10,540 nt of DNA from Flavobacteriia bacterium (GTDB taxonomy: Bacteria; Bacteroidota; Bacteroidia; Flavobacteriales; Flavobacteriaceae): NCBI GenBank assembly GCA_011330545.1, contig DRQI01000263.1, forward strand, positions 1 to 10,540, read 5' to 3'. How positions within the stretch are numbered: position 1 is the first letter of the stretch; the number at the start of each line of letters is the position of its first letter. This document shows, piece after piece, positions 6,256 through 10,540 of the stretch. Position numbers and translations under genes: made by a program. The notes under the pieces were generated by a model. It saw nothing but the letters and a program-made list of their open reading frames with translations. It did not search any database and was not told the origin of the DNA.

Positions 6256-7860
6256 TTATTTTTCTCCCTTTTTAACCTTAATAGGCTCTACTACCTTAAA
6301 TTTAGTCCTCCTATTGAGTTGATGTTCTGCTTCACTACATTTTTTACCGTCACCACAATCATTTACCAGTTGTGTTTCACCAAAACCTTGTCCGGTAATC
6401 CTATCGGCATCTATCCCTTTTGATATGATATATTTCACTGAAGATTTCGCCCTTCTATCTGATAATCTCATATTATAAGAAGCAGGGCCTCTTGAATCTG
6501 TATATGAACTGGCAGCTATTTTCATTTCTGGGTAGCGGTTCATTACATCAACCACTTTATCTAATTCTTCAGCGGCATCTTTACGGATATTCGATTTGTC
6601 AAAATCAAAATAGATAACGTCTATATTCACCAACAACTCATCGCCTACCATAATAAATTCGGTTGCCAAATCAATATTTTGTTCAATGGCAGGCTGCTCT
6701 ATATCATTTACCGTTTTTACTTCTATTTTTTCGGTAAGGTATTTCGGATTGCTCCCTACAAGGGTATAGGTACCGTTACAAGGTACATCAAAACTATACG
6801 TAGCATCTTCTTCATCTGCTGCTGTAATTTGCAATTGATTGCCATCGCTATCAAGTATTGAAACCATAGAGCCTGGCAACAATTCATGTGTGTCTTTATC
6901 CCTAACAACGCCCTTTACAGTTTGCAAACACTCAATAAATACTTTTTCATCTTGATTAAAAGAATAGATATCATCATCGCCTTTTCCTTCTTTTCTATTG
7001 GAAGCAAAATAACCTTTACGCAACGTACCATCTAAGATATAAGCAAAATCATCTCTTGTGCTATTGATAGGCTCTCCTAAATTTATGGGCTCTGAAACCG
7101 TATTGTCAAATATTTTACTGGCAAAAACATCGAGCCTTCCATATCCTTCATGTCCGTTTGAAGAAAAATACAAAATATTATCATCACTGATAAACGGAAA
7201 CATTTCGCGCTCTTCGGTATTAATTCTAGGCCCCATATTTTCAGGTTCGCCATAGGTGCCATCTTTATGGATATCTACTACATAAATATCTGTCTTGCCA
7301 ATAGATTCAGGCCTGTCTGAAACGAAATACAATTTGGTTTCGTCTTTGCTCAATGTGGGAAGCCCCGATTGAAATTCATCGCTGTTAAATGGTAATTTTT
7401 CAATATTTGTCCATTCGCCTAACGCATTTATAGAGGCTTTGTACAATTGAATATTATCAAAACCTTTACTACTTTTAATCGATTTATTTTTTTCACTGTA
7501 ATTGTTTGCACTAAAATATACCGTTTTATAATCATTGGTAAAAGTTACCATGGCTTCGTGTTCTTTTCTGTTTACATCGCCCTTCAAAGGCCTTTTATTA
7601 ATGATTTGGCCGGTACTATCAATATCGCCAAGGTATAAATCTAAAAAAGGCTGTTGGTTTTCATTCCAAACCCTTTTTATAATAGTTACCTTTTCACTAG
7701 GCGAGGCAAAAACAATTTCATTATTTTTAAAATAGGCTACCCCAAAATCGGCTAACTTTGTGTTCACATCAAGGTTTCTAATGCTGTGCTTTCCGGGTGT
7801 AGTTTGAGCTCCTATCAATATTGAAATCAATAGCAAACTTACAGTAATAATCTTTTTCAT
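6256..7860 (-). CDS. Secreted OmpA-family protein with PD40 propeller and carboxypeptidase-regulatory-like domain (534 aa)
   Basis: An N-terminal signal peptide MKKIITVSLLLISILIGA is probably cut before QTTPG; there is no lipobox Cys. PD40/WD40-like beta-propeller repeats follow (about 40-305), with motifs LYFVSDRPESIGKTDIY (about 178-194), LYFSSNGHEGYGRLDVF and GYFASNRKEGKGDDDIY. A CarboxypepD_reg-like Ig-fold domain lies at about 315-385 (VKGVVRDKDTHELLPGS). A C-terminal OmpA peptidoglycan-binding domain spans about 415-525, with YFDFDKSNIR, TDSRG, LSDRRA and LNRRTKF. The protein probably links the outer membrane to peptidoglycan. Relatives in Flavobacteriia often also carry an N-terminal TPR and sit beside a PorP/SprF-like gene; neither is present here. 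The open frame extends to a TTG at 7890, but the ATG at 7858-7860 directly precedes the signal peptide and was chosen. Confidence 0.88.
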   Translation of the reverse strand: MKKIITVSLLLISILIGAQTTPGKHSIRNLDVNTKLADFGVAYFKNNEIVFASPSEKVTIIKRVWNENQQPFLDLYLGDIDSTGQIINKRPLKGDVNRKEHEAMVTFTNDYKTVYFSANNYSEKNKSIKSSKGFDNIQLYKASINALGEWTNIEKLPFNSDEFQSGLPTLSKDETKLYFVSDRPESIGKTDIYVVDIHKDGTYGEPENMGPRINTEEREMFPFISDDNILYFSSNGHEGYGRLDVFASKIFDNTVSEPINLGEPINSTRDDFAYILDGTLRKGYFASNRKEGKGDDDIYSFNQDEKVFIECLQTVKGVVRDKDTHELLPGSMVSILDSDGNQLQITAADEEDATYSFDVPCNGTYTLVGSNPKYLTEKIEVKTVNDIEQPAIEQNIDLATEFIMVGDELLVNIDVIYFDFDKSNIRKDAAEELDKVVDVMNRYPEMKIAASSYTDSRGPASYNMRLSDRRAKSSVKYIISKGIDADRITGQGFGETQLVNDCGDGKKCSEAEHQLNRRTKFKVVEPIKVKKGEK

Positions 7861-7987
7861 TTTTTTAATTTTAGATTGATAAAATTTCAACTAATTTATT
7901 TGAATCAAAATATTTTATAGAAAATAATATATACAACACTAAAAATTTTAGTGAAACACATCTTATCATTATAAATTTTAACTTTTA

Positions 7988-8039
7988 TAAATCTCTGGTT
8001 TTTTAGAAGTTACCCTCTAAAAAAGGGGAGTGAGATTTA
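7988..8039. repeat. Long imperfect inverted repeat in the OmpA-gene leader
   Basis: TAAATCTC (7988-7995) pairs with GAGATTTA (8032-8039), and inside it TTTTTTAGA (7999-8007) pairs with TCTAAAAAA (8016-8024), leaving an 8 nt loop and an asymmetric internal bulge. It could be a degenerate dispersed palindrome or a leader structure. No coding potential was seen. Confidence 0.5.
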
Positions 8040-8165
8040 AGAATTGAAGGCAAATTTACAAATAAATGTTAAAAATTGATTTAAATTGGGATTAAAACGC
8101 TTTTAATTATATTTAATATATTGATTATTAAGTTATTACATGTGCAAGTCGAATTTTCAGATAGC

Positions 8166-8190
8166 AAAAAAACACCATTGACAACAAAGG
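8166..8190 (-). terminator. Possible weak terminator of the DUF4230 gene
   Basis: On the - strand CCTTTG, a TTGT loop and CAATGG form a 6 bp stem with one mismatch, followed by TG and seven T. It begins 8 bp past the DUF4230 stop codon. The stem is short, so it may be inefficient. Confidence 0.4.
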
Positions 8191-8198
8191 ATACTTTT

Positions 8199-8810
8199 TT
8201 ACTTTTCCCTACTTGGAGCTTTTAAATTTTTTAAATCGCTATTGGTATATTCTAATTTCCACCCAAAGGTACTTACTACTTCTTCTATCATCTGTACGGT
8301 TTCCAGTGCTTTTGCCTTTGCGGATAGCAACAATTCGCTTTCGGGAATCTTTTCTTCTATATTCTGCTTTACTTTTTTATTGAGCTCGCTTAAATCTGCT
8401 GCTGCAAACTTATTGAAAAAACCTCCTTTTACATCGTAATATTTAATATCAATCTCAATACTCAATACTTCGGGCTCCGGAAAATAATCTATGATTAACT
8501 TCTTCTGATTGGCATTTGATTGAAATTTAATTTTTTCCATATCGAAACCTACAAATACTTTTGCATTGGCCAACACTATGGCCTTTTTCTTACTGGTGAC
8601 TAACTTTAAAAAAATAGCTTTTACATCTTCAAAATGCATGAGTTCAGAAAAATCGCCTTCAATAGTTATCATTTTAGAAACATGCCGAATTTTTTCTAAC
8701 AATACTACCGATTGTTCTTTTGACCTGTAATTGAGTAGCCGGTTTTTGAATAGTAAAAAAATAATACCAAAAAAGAGAATCCCTACTAGTATGCCTGTGA
8801 TAAAATCCAT
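8199..8810 (-). CDS. DUF4230 family membrane-anchored protein (203 aa)
   Basis: A single N-terminal TM helix (about 4-21, FITGILVGILFFGIIFLLF) anchors the protein, with the rest probably outside the cytoplasm. The soluble part matches the DUF4230 pattern: VVLLEKIRHVSKMITIEGDFSEL (about 35-57), then KAIVLANAKVFVGFDMEKIKF (about 76-96), a short beta region with PEPEVLSIEID and a C-terminal helical part with LLSAKAKALETVQ. The biochemical role of DUF4230 is not known. The gene follows mnmD by 78 bp on the same strand and may be cotranscribed. That gap holds a five-copy octamer repeat which could alter spacing between signals. The ATG 8808-8810 directly precedes the TM helix. Confidence 0.8.
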   Translation of the reverse strand: MDFITGILVGILFFGIIFLLFKNRLLNYRSKEQSVVLLEKIRHVSKMITIEGDFSELMHFEDVKAIFLKLVTSKKKAIVLANAKVFVGFDMEKIKFQSNANQKKLIIDYFPEPEVLSIEIDIKYYDVKGGFFNKFAAADLSELNKKVKQNIEEKIPESELLLSAKAKALETVQMIEEVVSTFGWKLEYTNSDLKNLKAPSREK

Positions 8811-8824
8811 TGGTTTGTTGTTGT

Positions 8825-8864
8825 GATTGAATGATTGAATGATTGAATGATTGAATGATTGAAT
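8825..8864. repeat. Tandem repeat (GATTGAAT)x5
   Basis: Five perfect copies of the octamer GATTGAAT lie head to tail, followed by a partial GAAT. The array begins 14 bp upstream of the DUF4230 start codon and ends 24 bp after the mnmD stop. Perfect short arrays of this kind can change copy number by slipped-strand replication, each step shifting spacing by 8 bp. Confidence 0.95.
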
Positions 8865-8888
8865 GAATTTGGTTTATAAATTATTTTT

Positions 8889-9548
8889 TTATGGCTTCCG
8901 TGCCCTTAACATTTCGCGTTTATGTGGAGGCCCCGGTAACCTTTCAACGGTAAACCCAACTTTTTGCATAGCTCGCCGTACGCTTCCTTTAGCCGAGTAA
9001 GTTACTAAAATTCCGTTCGGCTGCAATGCCTCAAACATTTTTTTAAAGATCGTTTCTGTCCAAAGCTCAGGTTGCACCCCGGCACCGAAAGCGTCAAAAT
9101 ATATCAAATCGTATTGATTCTTATCGGTGATGTCTTCAAAAAACTGTTTCTTCTTTAAAAACGAGTAGGAAGGCGATAATTGGTGACGCTCTTCCCACGA
9201 AAGTGAGTGCATCTTATCAAATATTTTCTGCCCGGCATTCAATACTGCTGCATAATTTAATTTTTCTATTTCTTGCTTTGTTACCGGATAGGCTTCAATA
9301 CCGGTATACTCAACAGTCAGGTTATTTTTTACGGCTTCTAAATAACTAACTAAACAGTTGAGGCCTGTACCGAATCCTACTTCTAAAATAGACAGGTACT
9401 TTTTTTTGTCAACATAAGCCAATCCGTTTTTAATAAATACGTGATAGGCTTCTTGAATAGCTCCGTATTTTGAATGGTAATGTTCATTCCACTCAGGTAA
9501 ATATATCGTAGTAGAACCATCGGATGTCATAATAATTTTACGCTTCAA
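8889..9548 (-). CDS. mnmD: MnmD: tRNA 5-methylaminomethyl-2-thiouridine34 methyltransferase (219 aa)
   Basis: This is a SAM-dependent methyltransferase that completes wobble-uridine modification (nm5s2U34 to mnm5s2U34) in certain tRNAs. It corresponds to the methyltransferase half of MnmC, without the FAD-dependent oxidoreductase half, as in many bacteria that lack fused MnmC. Diagnostic segments are the N-terminal DGSTTIYLPEWNEHYHS and GAIQEAYHVF, the SAM-binding ILEVGFGTGLN, the acidic EYTGIEA, the catalytic-region YFDAFG (about 150-155) and the C-terminal PGPPHKREMLRA. The longest frame begins with TTG at 9546-9548, preceded by a stop 3 bp upstream. The next in-frame ATG is at 9528-9530, six codons later. 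Family members usually keep the KR-I-I residues before the DGS motif, which favours TTG. The ilvE gene is divergent across 317 bp. Confidence 0.9.
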   Translation of the reverse strand: MKRKIIMTSDGSTTIYLPEWNEHYHSKYGAIQEAYHVFIKNGLAYVDKKKYLSILEVGFGTGLNCLVSYLEAVKNNLTVEYTGIEAYPVTKQEIEKLNYAAVLNAGQKIFDKMHSLSWEERHQLSPSYSFLKKKQFFEDITDKNQYDLIYFDAFGAGVQPELWTETIFKKMFEALQPNGILVTYSAKGSVRRAMQKVGFTVERLPGPPHKREMLRARKP

Positions 9549-9865
9549 AACTCATTTGTTTTTTTAAGAACCTAAATCCTAAGATAACTATTTTTTGCGG
9601 CTAACTGTTTATTGGCGAATACTTTCAATATTTTAAAAACTTTCATTTTAAACAGATGATATAAGGCCTCCACAAACACTTTAAAATTGTAATAATTACT
9701 AAACTTTAAGTAAGCATTTAATACATATAACGTCTATTAGCTTATAAATTGAAATTATAGGATGCCTTTTCTTGCCATCGTATTTCATTCTATAATTAAA
9801 ATAACTACAAGCTATAAATATAGTTTTAAAATGCGTATTTTTGCGCTAAATAAATCATCTTTATT
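9549..9865. other. 317 bp divergent intergenic region between mnmD and ilvE
   Basis: The region is AT-rich, with stops in all frames and no RNA gene or strong repeat recognised. The only clear signal is the ilvE -7 element near its right end. No exact TAnnTTTG was found on the - strand for mnmD. Confidence 0.5.
9836..9843 (+). promoter_or_regulatory. Promoter -7 element of ilvE
   Basis: TATTTTTG is an exact TAnnTTTG, 22 bp before the ilvE ATG. A TTTG -33 box is not visible at 19-21 bp upstream. The predicted leader is short, about 15-20 nt, so there is no room for a leader-peptide attenuator of the enterobacterial kind. Confidence 0.5.
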
Positions 9866-10540
9866 ATGAGTATAGAAGTTTCAACAAAAATTACCATTGA
9901 AAAAGCTGTAACCTCCAAAATCTCTGCAGTAGATTTTAACAATTTGCCCTTTGGCAAAATTAGTACCGACCACATGTTTGTGTGCGATTATAAAGATGGC
10001 AAATGGCAGCAACCTAAAATTATGCCTTACCAAAATATAAGTTTAGACCCGTCGGCTAAAATTTTTCATTACGGACAATCTGTTTTTGAAGGCATGAAAG
10101 CCTATAAGGATACCGAAGGACATGTATGGCTCTTTAGGCCTGATGAAAATCAAAGGCGTATTAATATTTCTTCAAAGCGATTGGCCATTCCTGAATTTCC
10201 GGAAGATTACTTTATGGAAGGTTTAAAAACGTTGGTAGACATAGATAGCGATTGGATTCCGCAAACAGAAGGCAGTTCTTTGTACATTAGACCTTTTGTG
10301 TTTGCAACAGGACTCGGGTTTCATGCGTCTCCTTCTAATGAATATAAATTCATTATTGCCTGTTCGCCTTCCGGTGCTTATTTTTCGGGAAAAGTAAAGG
10401 TATTGATTGAAGAAAAATACTCACGCTCTGCTAATGGCGGTGTTGGTTTTGCCAAAGCCGGCGGTAATTATGCCGGCCAGTTTTACCCTACACAATTGGC
10501 AAAAGAAAAAGGCTATCAACAAGTGATATGGACCGATGAC
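9866..10540 (+). CDS. ilvE: Branched-chain amino acid aminotransferase, N-terminal 225 residues (3' end outside window)
   Basis: This is a PLP-dependent fold-type IV (class IV) transaminase that interconverts Leu, Ile and Val with their 2-oxo acids, in the cytoplasm. Recognisable segments are HYGQSVFEGMKAY (68-80), LFRPDENQRRIN (89-100), SLYIRPFVFATG (138-149) and GGVGFAKAGGNYAG (191-204), in which Lys197 is the expected Schiff-base lysine. The layout follows the longer BCAT subgroup of about 350 residues (as in mammals and Bacteroidota), with an N-terminal extension before the FEG motif. The frame is open to the last base of the window, and roughly a third of the protein is missing. The ATG 9866 was chosen because it lies just after a good -7 element and translation starts in the usual place. 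mnmD lies divergently upstream. Confidence 0.95.
   Translation, partial: MSIEVSTKITIEKAVTSKISAVDFNNLPFGKISTDHMFVCDYKDGKWQQPKIMPYQNISLDPSAKIFHYGQSVFEGMKAYKDTEGHVWLFRPDENQRRINISSKRLAIPEFPEDYFMEGLKTLVDIDSDWIPQTEGSSLYIRPFVFATGLGFHASPSNEYKFIIACSPSGAYFSGKVKVLIEEKYSRSANGGVGFAKAGGNYAGQFYPTQLAKEKGYQQVIWTDD

Larger units (their letters stand above)
7861..8198. other. 338 bp AT-rich intergenic region upstream of the OmpA-family gene
   Basis: Both strands are full of stops and no gene was seen. It holds a long imperfect hairpin (7988-8039), a possible -7 element TAAATTTG for the OmpA-family gene on the - strand (complement of 8051-8058; no clear -33 box; leader about 185 nt), and a candidate terminator for the DUF4230 gene near its far end (8166-8190). 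If that promoter is real, the hairpin lies in the 5' leader of the OmpA-family mRNA. Confidence 0.5.

Noticed and set aside
7861..7890. Longer OmpA-family reading frame starting at TTG 7890
   Set aside because: It would add ten residues in front of a clear signal peptide that begins exactly at the ATG 7860.
9831..9846. TGCGTATTTTTGCGC before ilvE as a fourth Nudix-type operator
   Set aside because: It lacks the inverted second arm at N7 spacing and is explained by the TAnnTTTG promoter element.
1..10540. CRISPR array, tRNA/rRNA gene, insertion sequence or prophage
   Set aside because: No spaced direct repeats, cloverleaf or rRNA-like sequence, transposase or integrase reading frame was seen on either strand.

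Overview
The window looks like chromosomal DNA of a member of the Bacteroidota, most likely a marine or environmental Flavobacteriia. The base composition is AT-rich. Start codons have few recognisable Shine-Dalgarno sequences, and several upstream regions carry the Bacteroidota -7 promoter element TAnnTTTG. The gene families also fit: a double-FtsX permease ending in NPVKSLRTE, an OmpA protein with a PD40 propeller, DUF4230, and stand-alone MnmD. No phage, transposase, CRISPR or RNA gene was recognised.

Layout. (1) 1-3267, + strand: the end of an export operon. It holds the last codons of an upstream gene (possibly a membrane-fusion adaptor), a large MacB/FtsX-type permease and its ATPase. 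The two gaps in this operon each hold a copy of an AGGCCT-based repeat. (2) 3317-6063, - strand: read in transcription order, an NrtR-like Nudix/winged-helix regulator, then a 125 bp regulatory gap, then an SPFH (band 7/stomatin-like) protein and a divergent NAD-kinase-like protein that are tightly coupled (6 nt apart). (3) A bidirectional terminator at 6199-6236, then a secreted OmpA-family protein with a PD40 propeller (- strand) and a 338 bp non-coding leader that contains a long imperfect hairpin. (4) 8199-9548, - strand: a membrane-anchored DUF4230 protein preceded by five perfect copies of an 8 bp repeat, and the tRNA-modifying methyltransferase MnmD. (5) 9866 to the end, + strand: ilvE, a branched-chain aminotransferase cut by the window edge, divergent from mnmD.

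Most interesting part. The Nudix/SPFH/NAD-kinase-like cluster has three matching 21 bp inverted repeats, TTTGCGT-N7-ACGCAAA or close to it. One lies over the predicted start site of the Nudix gene. Two lie 54 bp apart around the predicted SPFH promoter. This suggests that the Nudix protein controls both itself and the SPFH/NAD-kinase-like pair in response to an NAD-related or other nucleotide ligand. The motif, spacing and gene order are read directly from the sequence; the regulator-site link and the NAD connection are inference.
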